Part shown: positions 56,526 through 64,000 of the stretch, one piece after another
Layout of the letters: every line of letters starts with the position of its first letter
Position numbering within the stretch: the first letter of the stretch is position 1
DNA from: Marinirhabdus sp963793275
Lineage (GTDB): Bacteria > Bacteroidota > Bacteroidia > Flavobacteriales > Flavobacteriaceae
Assembly: GCA_963793275.1 (NCBI GenBank)
Contig: CAWBZL010000002.1
Location: 248,001 to 312,000 of the forward strand
Length of the DNA stretch: 64,000 bases
Direction: 5' to 3'
Translations under genes and position numbers: made by a program
The notes under the pieces: model-generated
Database searches by the model: none
Seen by the model: the letters and a program-made list of their open reading frames with translations, nothing else
Told to the model about the DNA's origin: nothing

Positions 56526-56533
56526 TATATTTG
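56526..56533 (+). promoter_or_regulatory. -7 box of the suf operon promoter
   Basis: TATATTTG, exact TAnnTTTG match, 28 bases upstream of the first suf ATG. No TTG at the expected -33 position, consistent with a regulated promoter. Confidence 0.6.
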
Positions 56534-56542
56534 CACTCTAAT

Positions 56543-56557
56543 TTAGAATAATTCTAA
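56543..56557. promoter_or_regulatory. Perfect 7-1-7 palindrome (Fur-superfamily-type operator) at the suf promoter
   Basis: TTAGAAT-A-ATTCTAA, perfectly symmetric. It covers the expected transcription start, and its last bases run into the AAGG ribosome-binding stretch just before the ATG at 56561. The 7-1-7 layout matches Fur/PerR/Zur boxes; each half differs by one base from the Bacillus PerR half TTATAAT. An iron-responsive repressor is inferred. Confidence 0.7.
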
Positions 56558-56560
56558 GGT

Positions 56561-56890
56561 ATGATAAAAGTTAGCGACACAGCAAAAACAAAGCTGGAAC
56601 AGTTAATGAGCGAGGAAGGGTTTAACGTAACCAACGATTATGTGCGCGTAGGCGTAAAAAGTGGTGGTTGCTCTGGTCTTTCTTACGAACTTGATTTTGA
56701 CAAAAGCTTAGGAGAAAATGATAAACTATTTGAAGACAATCTGGTAAAAATAGCTGTAGACAAAAAGAGCTTTTTATATTTGGTAGGAACCACGCTGGAA
56801 TATAGTGGCGGACTTAACGGAAAAGGATTTGTTTTTAATAATCCCAATGCCAACAGAACATGTGGTTGTGGAGAGTCATTCTCTTTATAA
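56561..56890 (+). CDS. A-type iron-sulfur carrier (SufA/IscA)
   Basis: 109 residues. The three conserved Cys that bind Fe-S are C37 (GGCSGLSY), C101 and C103 (RTCGCGESF). It carries clusters from the SufBCD scaffold to targets. First gene of the suf locus, 27 bases ahead of sufB, directly under a palindromic operator. Confidence 0.95.
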   Translation: MIKVSDTAKTKLEQLMSEEGFNVTNDYVRVGVKSGGCSGLSYELDFDKSLGENDKLFEDNLVKIAVDKKSFLYLVGTTLEYSGGLNGKGFVFNNPNANRTCGCGESFSL

Positions 56891-56917
56891 TTTTAATTCA
56901 GAATCCAAAATTGATAT

Positions 56918-58366
56918 ATGAGTAAGTATACTGAAGACGATTTAAAAAAAGAACTCGAAACTAAAGAGTACGAATACGGATTTTATACCGATATAGAATC
57001 TGAAACGTTCCCTATTGGTTTAAACGAAGATATTGTACGCGCCATCTCAAAGAAGAAGGAAGAACCCGAGTGGATGACGGAGTGGCGTCTGGAAGCTTTT
57101 CGCTATTGGCAACAAATGGAGGAGCCGGATTGGGCGAATGTACATTATGAAAAACCAAATTTTCAGAACATTTCATACTATTCCGCACCTAACAAAAAAC
57201 CTAAATACGATAGTATTGACGAAGTAGATCCGGAACTACTGGAGACCTTCGCTAAACTTGGTATATCTCTGGATGAGCAAAAAAAATTAGCGGGTGTTGC
57301 AGTAGATATTGTGGTAGACTCAGTTTCTGTAACAACTACCTTCAAAGATACACTGGCGAAAAAGGGAATTATATTTTGCTCCATTTCTGAAGCTATTAAG
57401 AAGCATCCGGAACTGGTACGAAAACACCTTGGTACCGTTGTGCCACAACGAGACAATTTTTACGCAGCTTTAAACAGCGCTGTGTTTAGTGATGGGTCTT
57501 TCTGTTACATACCAAAAGGCGTTCGTTGCCCAATGGAGCTTTCAACGTATTTCAGAATTAATCAGGCAGGTACAGGCCAGTTTGAAAGAACCCTTGTAGT
57601 TGCAGATGAAGGCAGTTATGTAAGCTACCTGGAAGGCTGTACTGCACCTAGCCGTGATGAAAACCAATTACACGCTGCAGTAGTAGAGCTAATTGCTTTG
57701 GACGATGCCGAAATAAAATACTCTACAGTGCAAAACTGGTATCCCGGAAACAAAGAGGGAAAAGGAGGGGTTTTTAATTTTGTAACCAAAAGAGGAATTT
57801 GCGAGAAAAACGCAAAAATCTCTTGGACTCAGGTTGAAACCGGTAGTGCTGTAACCTGGAAATACCCAAGTTGCATCCTAAAAGGAGATAATAGTATTGG
57901 GGAGTTTTATTCTATTGCCGTTACCAATAACTTTCAGCAAGCAGATACGGGTACCAAAATGGTTCACTTAGGTAAAAATACGCGTAGTACAATTATCAGT
58001 AAGGGAATTTCAGCAGGAAAATCGCAAAATAGCTACCGCGGTCTGGTACAAATAAATGCTCGGGCAGACAATGCCAGAAACTTCTCGCAGTGTGATTCCT
58101 TATTAATGGGGAACGAATGTGGCGCACACACCTTCCCGTATATTGAAGCTAAAAACAAAAGTGCTAAAGTAGAACACGAAGCAACCACCAGTAAAATTGG
58201 GGAAGATCAAATATTTTATTGCAACCAACGAGGTATAGATACCGAAAAAGCCATCGCCCTCATTGTTAATGGTTTTAGCAAAGAAGTACTTAATAAACTA
58301 CCTATGGAATTTGCCGTAGAGGCGCAGAAACTTTTGGAAATCTCTCTCGAAGGTTCTGTAGGATAA
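56918..58366 (+). CDS. sufB: Fe-S assembly scaffold SufB
   Basis: 482 residues, standard SufB: beta-helix core with SYVSYLEGCTAPSRDENQL, GGVFNFVTKRG, KISWTQVETGSAVTWKYP and IGEDQIFYCNQRGIDTEKA. It forms the SufBC2D complex on which the cluster is built. It follows the A-type carrier closely; an unrelated lipoprotein gene separates it from sufC. Confidence 0.97.
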   Translation: MSKYTEDDLKKELETKEYEYGFYTDIESETFPIGLNEDIVRAISKKKEEPEWMTEWRLEAFRYWQQMEEPDWANVHYEKPNFQNISYYSAPNKKPKYDSIDEVDPELLETFAKLGISLDEQKKLAGVAVDIVVDSVSVTTTFKDTLAKKGIIFCSISEAIKKHPELVRKHLGTVVPQRDNFYAALNSAVFSDGSFCYIPKGVRCPMELSTYFRINQAGTGQFERTLVVADEGSYVSYLEGCTAPSRDENQLHAAVVELIALDDAEIKYSTVQNWYPGNKEGKGGVFNFVTKRGICEKNAKISWTQVETGSAVTWKYPSCILKGDNSIGEFYSIAVTNNFQQADTGTKMVHLGKNTRSTIISKGISAGKSQNSYRGLVQINARADNARNFSQCDSLLMGNECGAHTFPYIEAKNKSAKVEHEATTSKIGEDQIFYCNQRGIDTEKAIALIVNGFSKEVLNKLPMEFAVEAQKLLEISLEGSVG

Positions 58367-58398
58367 AACAACAATCAATAACCTAAAATTTTGTACAA

Positions 58399-58785
58399 AT
58401 GAAAAAAATGCTTTTACTTTTCGTGATTACAATGAGTGTAATTGCCTGTAAGGATAATGCCGAAGACAGAAAAAGTAACGATCCGCAGTTTGAAGGTGAG
58501 TTTATTTATGTAGCAGATGGTGCCGTTCTTAAAGGAGATACTTTTATTTATGGTGTAACACTTGACGAGATGGCTACAGCGCTTAAAGATAAAGTAGCGC
58601 CCATTAAGAAAGACGATTTCGATATGGTGCCGGTAGTAGTAAAAGGAGTAGTGTCTAAGAAAGCCGAAGGAACGGAAGGATGGGATGAAATAATAACCAT
58701 TACTGAAATAGTAAGTGTAAGCGATACACCTTCTGAAGCAGATATAAGAATAGAAGATAAAAAAGAAGCCGATAGTAGTAACTAA
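58399..58785 (+). CDS. Small lipoprotein embedded in the suf operon
   Basis: 128 residues. Lipobox ITMSVIAC with C17, an acidic short linker, then a compact beta-rich domain (FEGEFIYVADGAVLKGDTF, VPVVVKGVVSKKAEG, WDEIITITEI) and a charged tail. No family recognised; the fold looks OB-like. It lies between sufB (32-base gap) and sufC (60-base gap) in the same direction, so it is probably co-transcribed with the Fe-S genes although it is secreted. Function unknown. Confidence 0.75.
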   Translation: MKKMLLLFVITMSVIACKDNAEDRKSNDPQFEGEFIYVADGAVLKGDTFIYGVTLDEMATALKDKVAPIKKDDFDMVPVVVKGVVSKKAEGTEGWDEIITITEIVSVSDTPSEADIRIEDKKEADSSN

Positions 58786-58845
58786 GGCAACTAAAATACC
58801 CGAAATACAAGCTCGGGAATTGAATTAACGATTGAGATTTAAACT

Positions 58846-59598
58846 ATGTTACAGATAAAAAACCTGCACGCAGGAGTTGAAGAAAAAGAAATACTTAAAG
58901 GTATTAATCTAAATATAAAGGCTGGAGAAGTACATGCTATTATGGGGCCAAACGGTTCTGGAAAAAGCACCCTTGCTTCGGTAATTGCCGGAAAGGAAGA
59001 GTTTGAAGTGCTCAAGGGCGAAATGACTTTTGAAGGAGAGGATATTTCAGAGTTAGATCCCGAAGAACGCGCTCATAAAGGACTGTTCCTGTCGTTTCAA
59101 TATCCAATTGAAATACCTGGTGTTTCGGTAACCAACTTTGTGAAAACAGCTATCAATGAGAATAGAAAAGCCAAGGGTGAAAAAGATATGCCTGCTGGCG
59201 AAATGCTTAAAATGATCAAGGAAAAAGCCGACATGCTTGAAATTGATCGAAAATTTTTATCCCGCTCCTTAAACGAAGGTTTTTCTGGTGGAGAGAAAAA
59301 ACGTAACGAAATTTTTCAAATGGCTATGCTGGAACCAAAACTAGCAATCCTTGACGAAACAGATTCTGGTTTGGATATTGACGCTTTAAAGGTTGTTGCC
59401 AATGGCGTAAATAAACTGAAGAGTAAAGATAATGCGGTACTATTAATTACCCATTACCAGCGCTTACTGGATTATATAGTGCCAGATTTTGTACACGTAC
59501 TTATGGATGGTAAAATAGTGAAATCCGGAACCAAGGAATTGGCCTACGAGCTGGAAGAAAAAGGATACGACTGGATTAAAGAAGAACTAGTAAAATAA
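58846..59598 (+). CDS. sufC: Fe-S assembly ATPase SufC
   Basis: 250-residue ABC ATPase. Walker A GPNGSGKST, signature LNEGFSGGEKKRNE, Walker B LAILDETDSGLDIDAL, H-loop LLITHYQRLLD. It powers conformational change in SufBCD. An AT-rich inverted repeat lies in the gap before sufD. Confidence 0.97.
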   Translation: MLQIKNLHAGVEEKEILKGINLNIKAGEVHAIMGPNGSGKSTLASVIAGKEEFEVLKGEMTFEGEDISELDPEERAHKGLFLSFQYPIEIPGVSVTNFVKTAINENRKAKGEKDMPAGEMLKMIKEKADMLEIDRKFLSRSLNEGFSGGEKKRNEIFQMAMLEPKLAILDETDSGLDIDALKVVANGVNKLKSKDNAVLLITHYQRLLDYIVPDFVHVLMDGKIVKSGTKELAYELEEKGYDWIKEELVK

Positions 59599-59641
59599 AT
59601 TCAAAATTTCAGGTTCGAAGTTCCGGGTTGAATTTTGAATT
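59598..59641. repeat. AT-rich inverted repeat between sufC and sufD
   Basis: AATTCAAAATT (59598-59608) is mirrored by AATTTTGAATT (59631-59641), with TTCGAAGTTCCGGG between. It could form a weak hairpin that affects the sufC-sufD mRNA balance; no U-tract. Confidence 0.5.
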
Positions 59642-59668
59642 TTAAATATTGAATTCTGAATTAAAAAA

Positions 59669-60982
59669 ATGAGTTTAAAAGAAAAATTAGTAGCATCATA
59701 CATCGCTTTTGAAGACCATTTGGAAGACGATTCTCCTATACATGACCTTCGCAATAATGCGATAAAGGTTTTTGAAACACAGGGGTTTCCGACCAAAAAA
59801 GAAGAAGCCTGGAAATATACTTCGTTAAATGCATTGCTTAAAAACGACTACAGTATTTTTCCCAAAAACGAACGCAGCATAGAATTAAAAGATGTTCGCA
59901 AGTATTTTTTACACGAAATCGATACCTATAAATTAGTTTTTGTAGATGGAGTTTATAATTCATTTCTTTCATCTACAACACATGATGCTTTAGATGTTTG
60001 TTTATTGTCTTCAGCATTAAGTAAGCCTAAATACAAGGCTGTAATTGAAGCTTATTTTAATAAAACAGCTGTAAAAGACAGCTTAACTTCATTAAATACT
60101 GCGTTTGCAAAAGAAGGTGCATACATTTATATCCCAAAAAATAAGGAAGTTGAAAAGCCTATTGAGATCATTAATTTTTCAACAGGTAACGAAGCGGCTA
60201 TTTTATTACAGCCAAGAAATTTAATTGTAGTTGGAGAAAATTCTCACGTACAAATCATAGAACGTCACCAAAGTTTGAATAGTAATGAAGTGCTTACCAA
60301 CAGCGTTACCGAAATTTTTGCTGAAAAACGAGCATTTGTAGATTTTTATAAAATTCAGAATGACGCCAAGACAGCTTCGTTGGTAGATAGTACCTATGTT
60401 TCACAGGAAAGAGAGAGCCATTGCCGTGTGCATACGTTTTCATTTGGTGGGAAAATAGTTCGTAACAATCTTAACTTTTATCAAAAAGGAGAGCGTTGCG
60501 ATAGTACGTTAAACGGTATCACAATTATTGAAGGAAAGCAACACGTAGATCATAATACGCTGGTGCATCATATAGCGCCAAATTGTGAAAGTCACCAGGA
60601 CTATAAAGGTATTTTTGCCGACAGCTCCACAGGAGTTTTTAACGGAAAAGTATATGTTGAAAAGGAAGCGCAAAAGTTGGATGCGTTTCAGAAAAACAAC
60701 AACATTTTGGTAGACGATAAAGCAACCATTAACTCCAAACCACAGCTGGAAATTTTTGCAGACGACGTGCGTTGTTCTCACGGTTGTACTATTGGGCAGT
60801 TAGATGAAGATGCTATGTTTTACCTTCAATCCAGAGGAATTGGAAAAAAAGAAGCACGCGCCTTATTAATGTATGCTTTTGCCAATAACGTTTTAGAAAG
60901 CGTGAAAATTCCAGAATTGAAGACAAGAATCAATAAACTTATCGCTACTAAAATTGGTGTAAGTTTAGGGTTTGAGTTGTAA
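59669..60982 (+). CDS. sufD: Fe-S assembly protein SufD
   Basis: 437 residues, homologous to SufB in its C-terminal half: GERCDSTLNGITIIEGKQHVD, HQDYKGIFADSSTGVFNGK, ADDVRCSHGCTIGQLDEDAMF and YLQSRGIGKKEARALLM. Partner of SufB and SufC in the scaffold complex. N-terminal helical region about 1-110. Confidence 0.96.
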   Translation: MSLKEKLVASYIAFEDHLEDDSPIHDLRNNAIKVFETQGFPTKKEEAWKYTSLNALLKNDYSIFPKNERSIELKDVRKYFLHEIDTYKLVFVDGVYNSFLSSTTHDALDVCLLSSALSKPKYKAVIEAYFNKTAVKDSLTSLNTAFAKEGAYIYIPKNKEVEKPIEIINFSTGNEAAILLQPRNLIVVGENSHVQIIERHQSLNSNEVLTNSVTEIFAEKRAFVDFYKIQNDAKTASLVDSTYVSQERESHCRVHTFSFGGKIVRNNLNFYQKGERCDSTLNGITIIEGKQHVDHNTLVHHIAPNCESHQDYKGIFADSSTGVFNGKVYVEKEAQKLDAFQKNNNILVDDKATINSKPQLEIFADDVRCSHGCTIGQLDEDAMFYLQSRGIGKKEARALLMYAFANNVLESVKIPELKTRINKLIATKIGVSLGFEL

Positions 60983-61092
60983 AAATTTAATTTTTCACTT
61001 TAAAAATCAGGAGAAAAATAACCTCAATGATTTTTCGAAATCTATAGAGAATCACTTTGGCCCTACAATGTGTGACTTTACAAATCATTTTT

Positions 61093-62307
61093 ATGTTTAA
61101 TATTACATCTATTAGAGCAGATTTTCCCATACTTCAACGCGAAGTGAATGGCAAGCCCCTTGTCTATCTGGACAATGCTGCTACGTCTCAAAAGCCGCAG
61201 GTGGTGATAGATGCTATTGTAGATTATTATTCCAATTATAACGCGAACATTCATCGTGGCGTCCACGCACTTTCACAAGAAGCAACAGATAAGTACGAAG
61301 AAGCACGGAGCAAAATTCAGCACCATTTCAATGTAAAGAAAGCGTATGAGGTTATTTTGACTTCGGGTACTACAGAAGGAATTAATCTGGTTGCCCACGG
61401 ATTTGCATCGCTCCTTGAAAAAGGTGATGAGGTAATCGTTTCGGCTTTAGAACATCATAGTAATATTGTGCCGTGGCAAATGCTTTGTGAAAAAACAGGA
61501 GCCAGATTACGAGTGATTCCGATGACGCAGGAAGGAACACTGGATATTGAGGTGTATGACGAACTCCTTTCAGTAAAAACGAAACTGGTGTTTGTAAACC
61601 ATATTTCGAATGCACTGGGGACCATAAATCCCATTGAGGTCATTATTCAGAAAGCACATAAAATAGGAGCTGCTGTATTAGTAGATGGCGCACAGGCCTG
61701 CTCGCACGTTAAACCAGATCTGCAGGCATTAAATGTAGACTTTTATGTAACCTCTGCGCATAAAATGTGTGGTCCAACGGGTGTTGGAATGCTGTATGGA
61801 AAAGAAGAGTGGCTTACAAAACTGCCTCCGTATCAAGGCGGTGGCGAAATGATTGCCGAAGTAACCTTCGAGAAGACCACTTACGCCGATCTTCCCCATA
61901 AATTTGAAGCAGGAACCCCAAACATTTGCGGGGGTATTGCTTTTGGAGTAGCGATTGACTATCTTAATAGTATTGGTTTTGAGGCTATTTCAAAGCATGA
62001 ACACGCGCTATTGAAATATGCTACCGAAGAACTTTTAAAAATAGAAGGATTAAAAATTTATGGTACCGGTGCGGAGAAAACTTCGGTGATATCTTTCAAT
62101 GTGGGAGCTATTCATCCCTACGATATTGGAACCATTTTAGACAAAATGGGCATTGCCGTACGCACAGGACACCACTGCGCCCAGCCTGTTATGAATTTCT
62201 TTAAAATACCTGGTACGGTTCGTGCCTCGTTTGCATTTTACAACACAAAGGAAGAAGTAGATGCATTGGTCGCTGGCGTTAAGAAAGCACAGCAAATGTT
62301 GCGTTAA
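61093..62307 (+). CDS. sufS: Cysteine desulfurase SufS
   Basis: 404 residues from the ATG at 61093 (MFNITSIRADFPIL); the TTG at 61057 is less likely. PLP lysine K224 in TSAHKMCGP, catalytic C362 in RTGHHCAQP, and LTSGTTEGINLVAHG for cofactor phosphate. It supplies sulfur with SufE from cysteine. A META-domain lipoprotein gene separates it from sufE. Confidence 0.96.
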   Translation: MFNITSIRADFPILQREVNGKPLVYLDNAATSQKPQVVIDAIVDYYSNYNANIHRGVHALSQEATDKYEEARSKIQHHFNVKKAYEVILTSGTTEGINLVAHGFASLLEKGDEVIVSALEHHSNIVPWQMLCEKTGARLRVIPMTQEGTLDIEVYDELLSVKTKLVFVNHISNALGTINPIEVIIQKAHKIGAAVLVDGAQACSHVKPDLQALNVDFYVTSAHKMCGPTGVGMLYGKEEWLTKLPPYQGGGEMIAEVTFEKTTYADLPHKFEAGTPNICGGIAFGVAIDYLNSIGFEAISKHEHALLKYATEELLKIEGLKIYGTGAEKTSVISFNVGAIHPYDIGTILDKMGIAVRTGHHCAQPVMNFFKIPGTVRASFAFYNTKEEVDALVAGVKKAQQMLR

Positions 62308-62372
62308 CATTCCTTTAAACACTTAAAGGGCAGAATTGTGCTATCTTGCACCTAACCAATACATATAAAACT

Positions 62373-62801
62373 ATGAGAATTTTAGTAAGCACATTAATAG
62401 CAATAACATTATTATTTACAGGTTGTGACGAAACCAAAAGAGTAATTGATACAGCAGGAAGAGTTCAATTATCGGGTACCTACAACATTACAAAAGCAGG
62501 CGATAGAGCAGTTTCTAATCCAGATGTAAATATTACGTTTACGGCCTTGGATAAATCCGTTCGTGGTAATGGTGGATGCAACAGCTTTTTCGGAAACTAT
62601 ACACTGGATCTATATGCCCTTAGCTTTGGAGATATTGCTGCAACAGAAAAATACTGTGAAGAAGAAAGTGTAAATGCTATAGAAAATGAAATAATGAAGG
62701 CAATGCGTGATACGGGGTCTTATACTCTGGAGAATGATGTCCTTACACTACTTTCTAAAAATGACAGAACTATCCTCTTAACCGCGAAAAAAGCCAAATA
62801 G
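62373..62801 (+). CDS. META/HslJ-domain lipoprotein between sufS and sufE
   Basis: 142 residues from the ATG at 62373 (the TTG at 62346 is less likely). Lipobox LLFTGC with C18. META/HslJ-like domain with the NGGCNSFFGNYTLDL signature and FGDIAATEKYCEEE, a compact beta domain found in heat-shock and envelope proteins. The stop is adjacent to the TTG start of sufE, indicating coupling. Its link to Fe-S assembly is unexplained. Confidence 0.85.
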   Translation: MRILVSTLIAITLLFTGCDETKRVIDTAGRVQLSGTYNITKAGDRAVSNPDVNITFTALDKSVRGNGGCNSFFGNYTLDLYALSFGDIAATEKYCEEESVNAIENEIMKAMRDTGSYTLENDVLTLLSKNDRTILLTAKKAK

Positions 62802-62802
62802 A

Positions 62803-63231
62803 TTGAGTAGCATACAAGAAATACAAACAGATTTAGTAGACGAGTTTTCTTTATTCGATGATTGGATGGAACGTTACGAGCATATGATTTCTTTAGGGAA
62901 ATCGCTTCCGCTAATAGATCCCTCACTTAAAACCGATGACAAACTTATTAAAGGCTGCCAGAGTAAAGTATGGTTACATAGCGAAATAAAAGAGGAAAAG
63001 GTTGTGTTTACCGCAGATAGCGATGCTATTATAACGAAAGGAATTGTAGCAATTCTGGTACGTGTGTTTTCAAACCAAACACCTGAGGCGATCGTTAAAG
63101 CTAAAACAGATTTTATAGATGAAATTGGCTTAAAAGAACACTTGTCACCCACACGAGCCAACGGATTGGTTTCTATGCTGAAGCAAATGAAACTGTACGC
63201 CGTCGCATATCAGGCGCAACTGAATCAATAA
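62803..63231 (+). CDS. sufE: Sulfur acceptor SufE
   Basis: 142 residues. Active-site C52 in LIKGCQSKVWLH; it accepts persulfide from SufS. The start is TTG at 62803, one base after the META gene stop (TAG 62799-62801); no better ATG exists, since the next Met is inside the conserved core. Typical SufE length. Confidence 0.94.
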   Translation: MSSIQEIQTDLVDEFSLFDDWMERYEHMISLGKSLPLIDPSLKTDDKLIKGCQSKVWLHSEIKEEKVVFTADSDAIITKGIVAILVRVFSNQTPEAIVKAKTDFIDEIGLKEHLSPTRANGLVSMLKQMKLYAVAYQAQLNQ

Positions 63232-63265
63232 CCTAAAACGAATCCCTTTTTCAAGGGAACTTATT

Positions 63266-63592
63266 ATGAGCACTACAGAAATTGACACGACCGAATTAGG
63301 CGAAAAAATATTAAAGGTAATTAAGACAATTTATGACCCTGAAATACCTGTTGATATTTATGAGTTAGGACTTATTTATGATGTTTTTGTAAATGAAGAT
63401 CGTGAAGTTAAAATATTAATGACACTTACAACACCTAACTGCCCCGTAGCCGAATCACTGCCATTAGAGGTAGAAGAGAAAGTGAAAAGTTTGAAGATGG
63501 TAAAAGATGCAGAGGTTGAGATTACTTTCGATCCACCCTGGACTCAGGACTTAATGAGTGAAGAAGCAAAGCTCGAATTGGGTATGTTATAA
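63266..63592 (+). CDS. sufT: SufT/DUF59 Fe-S maturation protein
   Basis: 108 residues, MIP18/DUF59 domain: KTIYDPEIPVDIYELGLIYDV and TTPNCPVAESLP with the family Cys. It helps mature Fe-S proteins, notably under high demand. Last recognised gene of the suf locus. Confidence 0.92.
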   Translation: MSTTEIDTTELGEKILKVIKTIYDPEIPVDIYELGLIYDVFVNEDREVKILMTLTTPNCPVAESLPLEVEEKVKSLKMVKDAEVEITFDPPWTQDLMSEEAKLELGML

Positions 63593-63721
63593 TTTGGATA
63601 CAATTGCTTTATGGCTAAGTAGCAATAAGGAAGCTATTTAACTTCCTTATAAACCTGTAGCTATAAATAACTGTCTCCGGTATCTGAAATTCAGACCAAT
63701 TTTCCTAAAATAAATAGCATA

Positions 63722-64000
63722 GTGGAAAACGAAATAATCAATAGAGTTGCAAACAGCAAACTGGTTACCATTAATCTGGAAGATTACTATCCGGAAGGCA
63801 AACGCGTGCTTTTTGATATTAAAGACTGGTTGCTGGAAGGTATTGTTCTTAAAGAGCAGGACTTTAGAGCTTCGGTAAAAGAGCACGATTGGTCGCAGTA
63901 CAAAGATGCCTACGTAGCCTTGCACTGCAGTACAGATGCCATTGTGCCGGGATGGGCGTATTTATTGGTGTCACTTCAGTTGGCGCCTTATGCTTTAAAA
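63722..64000 (+). CDS. DUF2480 family protein, 3' end cut by window edge
   Basis: 93 codons open to the window end. GTG start at 63722 (MENEIINRVANSKLVTINLE); then YYPEGKRVLFDIKDWL and DAYVALHCSTDAIVPGWAYLL, matching the Bacteroidota-specific DUF2480, which typically follows sufT. Its function is unknown; the position suggests an Fe-S link. Confidence 0.85.
   Translation, partial: MENEIINRVANSKLVTINLEDYYPEGKRVLFDIKDWLLEGIVLKEQDFRASVKEHDWSQYKDAYVALHCSTDAIVPGWAYLLVSLQLAPYALK

Overview
The window is about 64 kb of AT-rich chromosome from a member of the Bacteroidota, almost certainly a marine-type Flavobacteriaceae. The evidence is type IX secretion (T9SS) C-terminal sorting domains on three secreted proteins, a CarboxypepD-type TonB-dependent receptor, DUF5916 and DUF2480 proteins, a cytochrome b558-type succinate dehydrogenase, and promoters of the Bacteroidota form TTG-N19/20-TAnnTTTG. 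By eye I found no tRNA, rRNA, CRISPR array, insertion sequence, prophage or replication origin. Most of the window is core genome with accessory envelope genes inserted.

Region 1-18.7 kb is mostly minus strand. It holds a translation block in the order rplM-rpsI-rpsB-tsf-pyrH-frr, then an outer-membrane barrel, an RND/MMPL exporter and asnS (cut by the window edge). Accessory insertions are a TonB receptor beside a secreted His-rich protein (possible metal uptake) and a T9SS-secreted M23 peptidase between tsf and pyrH. Pyruvate carboxylase and a small STAS/SEC14-like protein lie upstream of rplM. Region 18.9-33.6 kb holds an uncharacterised protein with a hidden kinase-like motif series, a DUF5916 outer-membrane protein, an LD-carboxypeptidase, YraN, a membrane-anchored XRE regulator, mfd with a near-leaderless promoter, a DoxX-SDR-disulfide reductase operon, a class V aminotransferase and a lipoprotein.

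Region 33.7-49.5 kb holds sdhC-sdhA-sdhB, with sdhB broken by an apparent one-base deletion. It continues with secreted propeller proteins, a two-gene DoxX-like membrane unit, aminopeptidase P, a small barrel protein, BrnQ, an alpha/beta hydrolase, two tandem small CxxC proteins and thiL.

Region 49.6-56.4 kb is the most interesting accessory cluster: two paralogous LVIVD-propeller surface proteins, then a tight operon of a seven-bladed propeller lipoprotein, an MbnP-like copper-binding lipoprotein and a diheme MauG/MbnH-like lipoprotein. In the described MbnP/MbnH pair the diheme enzyme oxidises a Trp of MbnP to kynurenine to build a copper site, so this may be a surface copper-handling system. 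Region 56.5-63.6 kb is a SUF iron-sulfur assembly locus (A-type carrier, sufB, sufC, sufD, sufS, sufE, sufT) with two lipoprotein genes embedded. It starts with a perfect 7-1-7 palindrome of Fur-superfamily type over the predicted transcription start.

Several intergenic regions carry copies of one dispersed repeat (form GTCAYYTCGA...GARRTCAC). Its arms change in a compensatory way between copies, which suggests a selected hairpin.
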